From NCBI GenBank assembly GCA_033764445.1, contig JANRIZ010000142.1:1-8761 (forward strand): a stretch of DNA of 8,761 nucleotides. Direction: 5' to 3'. The stretch comes from JANRIZ01 sp033764445. GTDB lineage: Bacteria; Verrucomicrobiota; Verrucomicrobiia; JAWXBN01. The notes beneath the pieces are model-generated. The model saw nothing but the letters and a program-made list of their open reading frames with translations. It did no database searches and was not told where the DNA came from. A program made the position numbers and the translations under genes. Shown here one piece after another: positions 1-7,176 of the stretch (positions are counted from its first letter, which is position 1; each line of letters opens with the position of its first letter).

Positions 1-275
1 AAAACCGTGTACTGGCCCAGACGCGCCAAAGACTGGTCCTTGAATTTCAACTCCGCCTGGGACTTGGCTCCGGTCGAAACCACCTCCGAACCGGTCACAC
101 GGTCCTTGACCTTCGCCGGGGTCTTTTTACCCGTCCCCCCACCCACCGGCGTGATGTAGACTTGGTTGCGCACAATCGTCAGTTCCGCCTCATTTTCCTG
201 TGCCGCTGCGGGAAAAATTGCAACACACACAAAAAATGCGGCTGACGTGTAAAGATTACGGGAAAAATGTCGCAT
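1..275 (-). CDS. FecR-domain exported protein (5' part, runs off the window)
   Basis: The reading frame opens with ATG at 275 and is still open at base 1, giving 91 residues. The N-terminus looks like a Sec signal peptide: basic residues at 2-6, a hydrophobic stretch around 11-22, and a likely cut after Ala25 (PAAA-Q). After about residue 55 comes the start of a FecR-like beta domain: a V..G..V.TG..S.AEL.F.D.S..RLG pattern with VTGSEVVSTGAKSQAELKF at its centre, as in FecR domains of periplasmic proteins. FecR-domain proteins are often encoded near CHASE2 adenylate cyclases, as here (cyclase at 1038). The true FecR of iron uptake is an anti-sigma factor with an N-terminal cytoplasmic part; this protein has a signal peptide instead, so it is a FecR-domain protein rather than FecR. 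The start is supported by a promoter-like pair ending nine bases before the ATG. Ligand and full length are unknown. Confidence 0.75.
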   Translation of the reverse strand, partial: MRHFSRNLYTSAAFFVCVAIFPAAAQENEAELTIVRNQVYITPVGGGTGKKTPAKVKDRVTGSEVVSTGAKSQAELKFKDQSLARLGQYTV

Positions 276-284
276 CCGGCCTGA

Positions 285-312
285 AATCTAGCATGGCCCG
301 TGCCCAGCGCAA
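285..312 (-). promoter_or_regulatory. Putative near-leaderless promoter of the FecR-domain gene
   Basis: Read on the minus strand, TTGCGC (312-307) is followed by a 16-base spacer and TAGATT (290-285), then nine bases to the ATG at 275. Transcription would start about two or three bases before the start codon. No good SD lies before this ATG. The same 16-base spacing and short distance recur before two other genes in the window. The boxes are imperfect, so this single site is weak by itself. Confidence 0.4.
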
Positions 313-355
313 TTCACAAAATCAAAATCACCGGACTTTATCGAATCGTTTTCTG

Positions 356-961
356 TCAACTAATTAATTTATTTTTTACGGAAACAGATTTTATTAATAA
401 TATAAAATTTTTTCGGACAGATGGATGCAGCTTTTTTGAATACACCATGTCCAGCTTTTGATGTTTGACCAGCCTCTGAATATCCGCCAGGTCCTGGATT
501 CGATCCGTGGCTGAAAGATAAGATGCGAGTTTTGAATTGATAAAATTGACCCGTGGGTCGCCTTGGAGGGTCAATGCGATTTTTTCCGCACGAGGACTCC
601 GATGGAATCCGCGGAGTTTTGCAATTTCTCCGGCGGTCAATCCCTCGGGAAATATTTCGATAAAGGGGCCTGATTTTGATTTTAAAATGGCGGCGGGAAA
701 AGGTTCATCCGGAAGTCCCATTTTTTCGTTGCCGATGCTCATCGGGACGAGGGCACTGACGGCCCTCTGCCAGTCCCGGCGGGAAACAATCAGGTCAATA
801 TCAAATGTGGGTCGGCCCACCCCCTGCTCATTGAGAAACAGGCCCCCGGTCAAACGATGGGCAATTCCCGCCTTGTCCAGTCTTGCCTGGGCCATTTTCC
901 TCACCTTGTCCACGCGGGGGTCAAGGGTTGTATTCTCCCGAGTCACCATAGGCTGCCCCAT
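356..961 (-). CDS. Nucleotidyltransferase-fold protein, AbiEii-like
   Basis: This 201-residue protein matches the minimal nucleotidyltransferase fold seen in AbiEii/MNT-type proteins and their orphan relatives. A GG pair (39-40) is followed by G.GRPTFDIDLIV (47-59), which carries the DxD metal-binding pair Asp54 and Asp56. A possible third acidic residue is Glu102 in PFIEIFPEG, where many relatives have Asp. Lys144 in NSKLASYL and the later DRIQDLADIQRLV (153-165) match the conserved 'KLAS...R.kDLADvq.Li' end of the family. The LHPSVRKNF tail also fits. ATG 961 is chosen over an upstream in-frame ATG at 1000 because GGGAGG sits four bases before it. The 3' quarter is strikingly AT-rich compared with its neighbours. 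No antitoxin-like gene lies beside it, so a toxin-antitoxin role is not shown. It could be an orphan enzyme or a transferred defence-type gene. The substrate is unknown. Confidence 0.72.
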   Translation of the reverse strand: MGQPMVTRENTTLDPRVDKVRKMAQARLDKAGIAHRLTGGLFLNEQGVGRPTFDIDLIVSRRDWQRAVSALVPMSIGNEKMGLPDEPFPAAILKSKSGPFIEIFPEGLTAGEIAKLRGFHRSPRAEKIALTLQGDPRVNFINSKLASYLSATDRIQDLADIQRLVKHQKLDMVYSKKLHPSVRKNFILLIKSVSVKNKLIS

Positions 962-965
962 TGAA

Positions 966-971
966 CCTCCC
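966..971 (-). promoter_or_regulatory. Strong Shine-Dalgarno of the nucleotidyltransferase gene
   Basis: GGGAGG, in a longer GGAAGGGAGG run on the minus strand, lies four bases before the ATG at 961. It decides the start over the in-frame ATG at 1000. It is the best SD in the window; most neighbouring genes have weak or no SD. Confidence 0.7.
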
Positions 972-1000
972 TTCCGCAACCTTGGCAATGTTTTCCCCAT

Positions 1001-1012
1001 CGACCCGGGTCG
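1001..1012. promoter_or_regulatory. 12-base perfect palindrome in the divergent intergenic gap
   Basis: CGACCCGGGTCG is a perfect inverted repeat lying between the two divergent starts (961 minus, 1038 plus), 25 bases before the cyclase GTG. The position suits an operator for one or both genes, but no regulator is known and the core is GC-rich, so chance cannot be excluded. I found no convincing -35/-10 pair in this gap for either direction. Confidence 0.3.
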
Positions 1013-1037
1013 GGCATTTTGCTAACGGATAAGACCT

Positions 1038-3074
1038 GTGATCAAGCCCTGGCAAAAATCCCTCCGCAAAAGTCTGGCGCTCTCCCTGGCCCTCTCGGCC
1101 ATCGTGGGATTGCTGGGTCTCACCAAACCCTTCCGCTCGGTGGACCTGAAAATTTTCGACACACTCACGCGACTGACCGCCGACCCGGCCCGGATACCAG
1201 ACAACATTGTCCTGGTCCTCATTGACGAAGCCTCGATGAAACAGGGGGCGGACCATCCGGAACTGGGCCGGTGGCCCTGGAGTCGCAACGCCTTTTCGGC
1301 CCTGATCGCCACCCTCAAGGCCTCCGGCGCCCGTGCCATCGTCTTTGACATCCTCTTCAGCGAACCCTCCGCCCCGGAAAAAATCGACAATGACGACCGT
1401 TTTGCGGCCTACCTCGGGACCGGCAATGTCTTCATCGCCCGGACGGAACAGGTCCGTCCACTCGACTCCCTCTCACAGTCGGCCACGGTGGGCCATGTGG
1501 ATGTGCACACCGATACCGACGGGGTGATTCGCCGTCTGCGGAGGACGGGCAGGGACCAACTGCTTTTTGAAGCGGTCCATCAGACCTCCCCCAGCCGTTT
1601 CCCCGGCGACGACATTCTCCTGAGGTTCTACGCCCCCTACGCGGGGGGCTGGCAAAAACGGTCCTACCCGGCCGCAGCCCTGGCTCTCGGGGGGCTGACC
1701 CTCATGAAACAGGTGGCTGCCAGTGGCGATGAATTTGACCCCCGACACGTGGACCGGGCCCTGGCACAAATGACGGCGAAAAATCCGCCGGATCAGGCAG
1801 ATCGGTTCAGGGACAAAATCGTCTTTGTCGGCACCATTGCCGCGGGCACCTACGATACCAAAGCCTCCCCGCTTTCGCCGGTCGAGCCGGGGGTGGTCAT
1901 CCAGGCCACGGCACTGGCCAACGGTCTCAACGGAGACTTCATCTCGTCTCTCCGCTTGGCGGTGCTGCCACTGACCTTTCTCCTCTCGGGACTGATTCTC
2001 TGGTCCCATCTTCTTTTCAAAAAAATCCATGTGGAACTCGCCCTCCTCCTCCTCTCCGTGGTGTTGATTCTGCTGGGGGGCTGGCTGCTCTTCCTGTGCC
2101 ATTGGTGGCTTCCCCTTCTCTCCCCCCTGTGCGGGGTGGTCATGGCCAGCTTCACGGGGCTGGCCCTCAACTACGCGGAGGAAGCCCGCCGCAAACGGGA
2201 AATCACGGGAATGTTCGGACGGTTTGTCTCACCAAAGGTCGTGGACCGTCTGGTCGAAAATCCCGAGTCCCTCGAACTGGGCGGACGGGAACAGGTCTGC
2301 ACGGTCTTTTTTTCGGACCTCGCGGGTTTTACGGACATGTCCGAACGCATGACCCCGCCCGAGCTGGTGCGGGTCATCAATGATTATCTCGATGAAATGA
2401 CCCGCTTTGTCTTCGATGCGGAGGGGACCATCGACAAATACATCGGCGACGCGATCATGGGGTTTTTTAATGCACCCGAACCGCAGGCCGACCATGCCGC
2501 CCGCGCCTGCGCCGTCGCCCTGGCCAGCCAGGACCGCATGGGAGAGCTCAATGAGGAATTCATGGAAAAATACGGCATCCGTCTCGCCGTCCGTTTCGGC
2601 ATCCACACGGGCACGGTTGTCGTCGGCCAGATCGGCTCCCGCCGCCGCATGGACTACACGGTTCTGGGGGACTCGGTCAATCTGGCCTCCCGGCTGGAGG
2701 GGGCCAACAAACCCTACGGGACCAACATCATGATCTCGGAGGCCACGCTTCAGGAAACAGGCGACCGGTTCTCGGTCCGCCCCATCGATCTGCTGCGCGT
2801 CAAAGGCAAATTGAAACCGGTGCGTGTCTTCGAACTCATGGGGCACAACGGCCGTCTGGCCCCCCCACGGGAGACGCTCCGCACCCTTTTCACCGAGGGT
2901 TTCAATTATTACCACTCTCGGCAATTTGCGGAAGCACGGGCAAAATTTGAACTGGCTTTGCAGGCGTTCCCCTCCGATACTCTGAGTACGGTTTATCTGG
3001 AAAGGACCCGTGTGTATCTGGAAAACCCCCCGCCCCAGAACTGGGACGGGGTTTATGTGTTAAAAGACAAATAA
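1038..3074 (+). CDS. CHASE2-domain adenylate cyclase (class III, probably IIIb)
   Basis: This membrane protein converts ATP to cAMP in response to an extracytoplasmic signal. The order is: N-terminal membrane helix (about 11-30), periplasmic CHASE2 domain (about 35-295, with LVLIDEASM and the DNDDRFAAYL region), membrane segments between about 305 and 380, a short linker (RREITGMFGRFVSP, 386-399), then the cyclase domain (about 415-600) and a TPR-like tail (about 612-660). Catalytic residues are all visible: metal-binding Asp427 (FFSDLAGFT) and Asp471 (DKYIGDAIM), Lys467 and Thr541 (DYTVLGD) as the adenine-selecting pair, and Asn548 and Arg552 (NLASRLEG) for the transition state. The Lys/Thr pair points to class IIIb adenylate, not guanylate, cyclase. 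The start is GTG with no clear SD; the N-terminal helix follows directly. Its stop lies 13 bases before the SH3b gene, so the two are probably co-transcribed. The signal sensed by CHASE2 is unknown. Confidence 0.93.
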   Translation: MIKPWQKSLRKSLALSLALSAIVGLLGLTKPFRSVDLKIFDTLTRLTADPARIPDNIVLVLIDEASMKQGADHPELGRWPWSRNAFSALIATLKASGARAIVFDILFSEPSAPEKIDNDDRFAAYLGTGNVFIARTEQVRPLDSLSQSATVGHVDVHTDTDGVIRRLRRTGRDQLLFEAVHQTSPSRFPGDDILLRFYAPYAGGWQKRSYPAAALALGGLTLMKQVAASGDEFDPRHVDRALAQMTAKNPPDQADRFRDKIVFVGTIAAGTYDTKASPLSPVEPGVVIQATALANGLNGDFISSLRLAVLPLTFLLSGLILWSHLLFKKIHVELALLLLSVVLILLGGWLLFLCHWWLPLLSPLCGVVMASFTGLALNYAEEARRKREITGMFGRFVSPKVVDRLVENPESLELGGREQVCTVFFSDLAGFTDMSERMTPPELVRVINDYLDEMTRFVFDAEGTIDKYIGDAIMGFFNAPEPQADHAARACAVALASQDRMGELNEEFMEKYGIRLAVRFGIHTGTVVVGQIGSRRRMDYTVLGDSVNLASRLEGANKPYGTNIMISEATLQETGDRFSVRPIDLLRVKGKLKPVRVFELMGHNGRLAPPRETLRTLFTEGFNYYHSRQFAEARAKFELALQAFPSDTLSTVYLERTRVYLENPPPQNWDGVYVLKDK

Positions 3075-3087
3075 CCCACCCCTCCCC

Positions 3088-3510
3088 ATGGCCACTCTTT
3101 ATTCCAAAAAACCGGACCTCGCCCTCTACGCGGAAAAGTCGAACGCGTCAGCCGTCACGGGCAAAATTGCCTTTCAGGAAAAAGTCAAGGTGCTGGCCAC
3201 CGAGGGACGCTGGGTGAAAGTCGGGAGTTCCAATGGAAAATCCGGCTGGGTTTACAGCGGCAATCTTTCCGACGACAAGCCACCCGACGAAAATAAAAAT
3301 GATTTTAACACGGGCAACGCGGGGGATGTCTCCACCGCCACGGCGGCCCGGGGGATCGATGAAACCTCCAAACAGTATGCCAGCCGCAACCATGTCGGCA
3401 ATGCGGTGGAACTGGTGGAATGGATGGAAAGCTTTAATGACAAGATCTCCACGACTGAGGTGGTCCAGTACATGAAGGACCACAAGCTCGGAGAATACGC
3501 AGGCTCATAA
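3088..3510 (+). CDS. Small SH3b-domain protein
   Basis: This 140-residue protein has an N-terminal bacterial SH3 domain (about 1-62). It shows the usual pattern: LYAEKSNASAVTGKI, a KVKVLATEGRWVKV strand pair, then SGWVYSGNL. A polar linker (63-85) follows, then an ARGI segment and a charged helical C-terminal part (about 95-135). SH3b domains usually bind cell-wall or other peptides outside the cytoplasm. Here no signal peptide is seen. Upstream extension is blocked by an in-frame TAA at 3061-3063, so the protein appears cytoplasmic unless exported in another way. There is no SD; the C-rich leader suggests translation coupled to the cyclase gene. The M48 peptidase gene starts 17 bases downstream. 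This context suggests an accessory to the cyclase or peptidase. The partner is not known. Confidence 0.82.
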   Translation: MATLYSKKPDLALYAEKSNASAVTGKIAFQEKVKVLATEGRWVKVGSSNGKSGWVYSGNLSDDKPPDENKNDFNTGNAGDVSTATAARGIDETSKQYASRNHVGNAVELVEWMESFNDKISTTEVVQYMKDHKLGEYAGS

Positions 3511-3527
3511 ACCCCACAGGAATGATC

Positions 3528-4307
3528 ATGAACCGTCGAAACTTTCTCCGCAATCTCACCCTCGGATCCCTGGGACTCGCCGCGGCTGACTCCTCCCTGC
3601 ACGCCTTTGACTTCGGGGGCATCGATGTGGGCAAGGTTGTCGAGGGCGGCACGAAGATGGCATCAGGCGCAGGCGGGGTCGGACTCAAACAGGAGATGGC
3701 CATCGGCGGCTCTGTGGCCACCAAGATTGTCGCCAACAACAACGGTCTTTTGAAAACCCCGGAGGCCGCCCGCCGCATCGCCCTTCTCGGAAAATCCCTG
3801 GCCCGCTACTCCTACCGCCCCACCCTGAACTTTCGTTTTGCGATCATGGATACGGATATCGTGAATGGATTCAGCGCCCCGGGCGGATATGTCTTCATCA
3901 GCCGGGGTCTTGTGGAGGCGGTCAAAAACGATGATCAGTTGGCGGGAGTCCTCGCCCACGAGATTTCCCATATCACCCGGCGTCATGCCTTGCAGATCAT
4001 CTCCCGCGGCCAGTTCGTTTCCGGCATGGTGGATGTGGCCTCCGGTTCCTCCAGCGATTTCGCCCAGTTTGATGTGGGCATCGACAAGGTGACCAATACC
4101 CTCATGGAAAAGGGTTTCGATCCCGACATCGAGTTTGAGGCGGATGCCTACGGCGCCAAACTGGCCTACGACACCGGATTCGCCAAAAATGGATTGCTCG
4201 AATTCCTCAAATTGCTGAAGGTCTCCAAGGGCGGCGACCACGAACGTGTGTTCTCCACCCACCCCCCGCTTTCCGAACGCATCGAAAAACTCGCGGAACT
4301 CTCGTAA
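3528..4307 (+). CDS. Exported M48-family zinc metallopeptidase
   Basis: This 259-residue protein has the M48 peptidase signature HEISH (144-148) with catalytic Glu145 and zinc ligands His144 and His148. The third ligand, Glu202, lies in EFEAD (202-206; ExxxD). The C-terminal STHPPLSERIEKL (243-255) is the usual M48 end, with a conserved His-Pro as in BepA and LoiP. The N-terminus MNRRNFLRNLTLGSLGLAAA resembles a twin-arginine signal (RRxFLx), with a likely cut near HA-F (residue 26), so it should act in the periplasm. Soluble envelope M48 peptidases degrade or mature misfolded envelope proteins. I chose ATG 3528 over ATG 3522 because AGGA (3518-3521) is six bases away from the former and would abut the latter. 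It closes the cyclase-SH3b-peptidase run, after which 112 bases hold the promoter of the next gene. Confidence 0.9.
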   Translation: MNRRNFLRNLTLGSLGLAAADSSLHAFDFGGIDVGKVVEGGTKMASGAGGVGLKQEMAIGGSVATKIVANNNGLLKTPEAARRIALLGKSLARYSYRPTLNFRFAIMDTDIVNGFSAPGGYVFISRGLVEAVKNDDQLAGVLAHEISHITRRHALQIISRGQFVSGMVDVASGSSSDFAQFDVGIDKVTNTLMEKGFDPDIEFEADAYGAKLAYDTGFAKNGLLEFLKLLKVSKGGDHERVFSTHPPLSERIEKLAELS

Positions 4308-4378
4308 CCGGTCCTTTGTTCCGGCGGCGTGACTGTAGGTCATTCCTGCCACTTCCGGGTCTCGTACGGACTTCCCCC

Positions 4379-4406
4379 TTGGCATCCCCGGGAAGATGGG
4401 TATAGT
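4379..4406 (+). promoter_or_regulatory. Putative near-leaderless promoter of the cyclotransferase-like gene
   Basis: TTGGCA (4379-4384), a 16-base spacer and TATAGT (4401-4406) form the best sigma70-like pair in the window. The -10 ends 13 bases before ATG 4420, so the predicted leader is about seven bases or less. This excludes the in-frame ATG at 4396, which would lie within the promoter spacer. Confidence 0.6.
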
Positions 4407-4419
4407 GATTGCGCCCGCC

Positions 4420-4878
4420 ATGAATCTTCTCCTTTTTGTTTACGACAAATTGCGCAAGGACTTTTCAGAGAGTGAGCCGCTGGCCAAGATGCTTGCCATG
4501 CGTGCCACCCACCGCGGCCAGGCCTCGGTCCTGGCGACTCTCTTCGATCTGGGTGATTTCCCGGCCATCATCAGCTCCCCGACCCAGGACACAAAAGCCT
4601 CCGGCATCACCAGCCGTGTGCTGGGGGACCTCTACGAAATCAACAGCCTCAATATCGTCGCCCAGCTCGACAAACACTACCAGACTCCCCACCTGTTTCT
4701 CCGCGAAAAAACCATGATCTTTCGCAAGGGCGAGATCATTGACGGCGAGTACTACCGCTTTGTCGGGATCAGCCCCGACCCGATTCTCGTCCATACGGGC
4801 GACTACAGTTCCTACATCAAAAAACGCATGAATCCCTCGGGGGTGTACATCAAGCCGGACATGCCTTCAGCCCCCTGA
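4420..4878 (+). CDS. Gamma-glutamylcyclotransferase-fold protein (AIG2/GGCT-like), catalytic motif altered
   Basis: The 152-residue length and overall pattern fit the AIG2/GGCT family. It starts LLLFVYDKLRK (3-13), then LFDLGDFPAI (41-50), LGDLYEI (68-74), LDKHYQTPHLFLRE (83-96) and GDYSSYI (127-133), in the family order. Active members release 5-oxoproline from gamma-glutamyl compounds. Two key places differ: the usual YGTLR..G loop is Y8-D-K-L-R with Asp14 for the last Gly, and the usual LDxxEG, which bears the catalytic Glu, reads LDKHYQ with Tyr at position 87. The protein may be inactive, or have another role. ATG 4420 is chosen because family members begin a few residues before FVYGTL and because a promoter overlaps the ATG at 4396. 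It stands alone, convergent with purL, so context gives no function. Confidence 0.75.
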   Translation: MNLLLFVYDKLRKDFSESEPLAKMLAMRATHRGQASVLATLFDLGDFPAIISSPTQDTKASGITSRVLGDLYEINSLNIVAQLDKHYQTPHLFLREKTMIFRKGEIIDGEYYRFVGISPDPILVHTGDYSSYIKKRMNPSGVYIKPDMPSAP

Positions 4879-4916
4879 AAAGCGCCTTTTTCCGCCGGGC
4901 CCGGCTCCTTCGATTC
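4879..4916. other. Convergent gap with a GC palindrome
   Basis: This 38-base gap separates the ends of the cyclotransferase-like gene and purL. It holds a perfect 12-base palindrome, GCCGGGCCCGGC (4894-4905), and a short AAAAG-CGC-CTTTT inverted repeat (4878-4890). Together they could end transcription from both sides, but the stems are short and no clear U-tract follows, so a terminator call is weak. Confidence 0.3.
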
Positions 4917-7166
4917 CTACGCACCCATCAGTCGGCCGATGGCCCCGTACCAGGCCTCATGCAGGGTGGGGACGGACCACTCCAGGCGTTTGCCCTGGGC
5001 CTGCACTTTCAGATGCGCCCCTCCGGTGACCCCCAGTCTCCGGGCCGGAACCCCCCGCTGCTCAAGCATCTCCAGGACCTCCGGCGCATTTGGTGCGGCG
5101 GTGGTCACGAGAATCCGCGAGTGGGATTCATTGAAAAGAAGTTCGTCCAGACGCAGGCCTTCGACATGGCCCAGATCAATTTCCGCCCCACAGAGCCGGT
5201 CCGGGTTGGAAAGGCCCATCTCCGCCAGGGCCACGAGCAGACCGCCCTCGGAACAGTCGTGGGCGGCATTGATTTTTCCCGCACGGATCAACGCCAGCAC
5301 CGCGTCCTGCACGGCTTTTTCCCGTGCGAAATCCAGCATCGGGGGCCGCCCGGATTTGATCCCGTGGAGGACCTTCAAATACTGTGAACCGCCCATCTCC
5401 CCACCCCACCTTCCCAGCAGAATGACCACATCCCCGTCGTTTTTAAAGTACTGGGTGGTGATGTGTTTTTCCTCGGCGATCAGGCCCACAATGGCCATCG
5501 TCGGCGTGGGATCGATGGCCCCGGCGGGGGACTCATTGTAGAGGCTCACATTGCCACCGGTCACGGGGGTGTTGAAAAACCGGCAGGCTTCGGCCAGACC
5601 GTCAACAGCCCGCTGGAGCTGCCAGAAATTTTCCGGTTTGTGCGGGTTCCCAAAATTGAGGTTGTCGGTGGAGGCCAGCGGAACAGCCCCCGAACAGACC
5701 AGGTTGCGGCAGGCTTCGGCCACCGCGCCCTTGCCCCCCTCGTATGGGTCCAGATAGACGTATCCCCCGTTGCAGTCGACCGAAAGGGCGATGATCTTGT
5801 CCGCCTCGTTGATCCGGAAAACGGCGGCATCGGACCCGGGCAGAACCAGCGCCCCGGCCCTGACCATGTGGTCGTACTGGCGGTACACCCAGTTTTTGCT
5901 GGCGATGGTGGGGCAGGAAAGAAGTGCCACCAGCGTCGCCGTGTGGTCGGCGGGTTCGGCCACGGTTGTGAAGTCAAAGGCACGGGTTTTTTGGAGATAG
6001 GCGGGTTCACGCGACTGGCGATGGTAGATGGGGGCGTCGTCGGCGAGTTTGCTGGCGGGGATTTCCACGACAATCCTGCCATGGTCGCGCACGCGCATCA
6101 TGCCGTCATTGGTGACCATTCCGATTTCCGCATACGGCAGGTCCCACTTTTCAAAAATCTCCTTCACCTTGTTTTCATAGCCCTTGTTGACAATGATGAG
6201 CATCCGCTCCTGGGATTCCGAAAGCATCGTTTCGTACGGGATCATCCCGGGTTCGCGCTGGGGCACCCGCGCCAGGTCGATCTCCACACCCGTCCCCCCG
6301 CGTGCGGCGGTCTCACAGGTGGAACAGGTCAGGCCCGCCGCCCCCATGTCCTGGATTCCCGCCACGGCATCGGGCACGGCCAGCAGCTCCAGACAGGCCT
6401 CCAGCAAAAGTTTCTCCTTGAAGGGATCCCCCACCTGCACGGCGGGACGGTCCTCCTTGGATTCCTCGGTCAGCTCCCGCGAGGCAAAGGCGGCCCCGGC
6501 CAAGCCGTCCCGCCCGGTTTCGGCCCCGACATAAAAGACGGGATTGCCCACGCCCTTGGCCGCCCCCTTGGCGATTTGCTCGTGCCGCAAAATGCCCAGA
6601 CTGAAGGCATTGACCAGCGGATTGCCCTCGTAGGTCTCATCAAAATACACCTCCCCACCCACGGTGGGGATGCCGATGCAGTTGCCGTAATGGGCGATGC
6701 CGCTGACCACCCCCGCAAACAGGCGCCGGTTGTTGCGGGCCGCGGGAGTGTCCCGGTCGATGGGGCCAAACCGCAGCGAATTGAGATTGCAGACCGGGCG
6801 TGCGCCCATCGTGAAAATGTCGCGGATGATCCCACCCATGCCCGTGGCCGCCCCCTGGAAAGGCTCGACGGCACTGGGATGATTGTGGGACTCGATCTTG
6901 AAGGCGATGGCCCACCCGTCGCCGATGTCCACGACTCCGGCATTCTCCTCGCCGGCCTTCACCAAAATGTGCGGGGCGCTGGTCGGGAATTTTTTGAGTT
7001 CTGGTTTGGAGTTTTTGTAGGAACAGTGCTCGCTCCACATCACCGAAAATATCCCCAACTCGGTGAAATTGGGTTCCCGCCCCAGGATTTTTTGGATCAA
7101 CGCATACTCGTCGGGGGTGATGCCATGTTTGGCGATCAGTTCGGGGGTCAGCTTCGGGTCTGTCAT
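4917..7166 (-). CDS. purL: Phosphoribosylformylglycinamidine synthase subunit PurL (small form)
   Basis: PurL uses ATP and ammonia to turn FGAR into FGAM, the fourth step of purine synthesis. The 749-residue length is that of the small form, which works with separate PurS and PurQ; neither is in the window. Family motifs are clear: FSVMWSEHCSYKNSKP (40-55) with the catalytic-region His47, KIESHNHPSAVEPFQGAATG (90-109) in the first ATP site, GRDGLAGAAFAS, VGDPFKEKLLLEACLE, GIQDMGAAGLTCS, then the second-half motifs STDNLNFGNP, TGGNVSLYNES and AHDCSEGGL. I chose ATG 7166 over GTG 7178. The ATG gives MTDPKLTPELIAKHGITPDE, typical of homologues, and the GTG overlaps a -10 box. There is no SD before either. 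The gene stands alone, divergent from araC. A cytoplasmic housekeeping enzyme; identification is secure. Confidence 0.97.
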   Translation of the reverse strand: MTDPKLTPELIAKHGITPDEYALIQKILGREPNFTELGIFSVMWSEHCSYKNSKPELKKFPTSAPHILVKAGEENAGVVDIGDGWAIAFKIESHNHPSAVEPFQGAATGMGGIIRDIFTMGARPVCNLNSLRFGPIDRDTPAARNNRRLFAGVVSGIAHYGNCIGIPTVGGEVYFDETYEGNPLVNAFSLGILRHEQIAKGAAKGVGNPVFYVGAETGRDGLAGAAFASRELTEESKEDRPAVQVGDPFKEKLLLEACLELLAVPDAVAGIQDMGAAGLTCSTCETAARGGTGVEIDLARVPQREPGMIPYETMLSESQERMLIIVNKGYENKVKEIFEKWDLPYAEIGMVTNDGMMRVRDHGRIVVEIPASKLADDAPIYHRQSREPAYLQKTRAFDFTTVAEPADHTATLVALLSCPTIASKNWVYRQYDHMVRAGALVLPGSDAAVFRINEADKIIALSVDCNGGYVYLDPYEGGKGAVAEACRNLVCSGAVPLASTDNLNFGNPHKPENFWQLQRAVDGLAEACRFFNTPVTGGNVSLYNESPAGAIDPTPTMAIVGLIAEEKHITTQYFKNDGDVVILLGRWGGEMGGSQYLKVLHGIKSGRPPMLDFAREKAVQDAVLALIRAGKINAAHDCSEGGLLVALAEMGLSNPDRLCGAEIDLGHVEGLRLDELLFNESHSRILVTTAAPNAPEVLEMLEQRGVPARRLGVTGGAHLKVQAQGKRLEWSVPTLHEAWYGAIGRLMGA

Positions 7167-7176
7167 CTTGGGGGTC

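Noticed and set aside
537..1025. Open frame on the plus strand opposite the nucleotidyltransferase gene
   Set aside because: The minus-strand product has clear nucleotidyltransferase motifs and a strong SD; the plus-strand product shows neither.
4308..4378. Possible terminator after the M48 peptidase gene
   Set aside because: Only a CCGG/CCGG pair at 4308-4324 with a nine-base loop was seen; too short and with no T-run after it.
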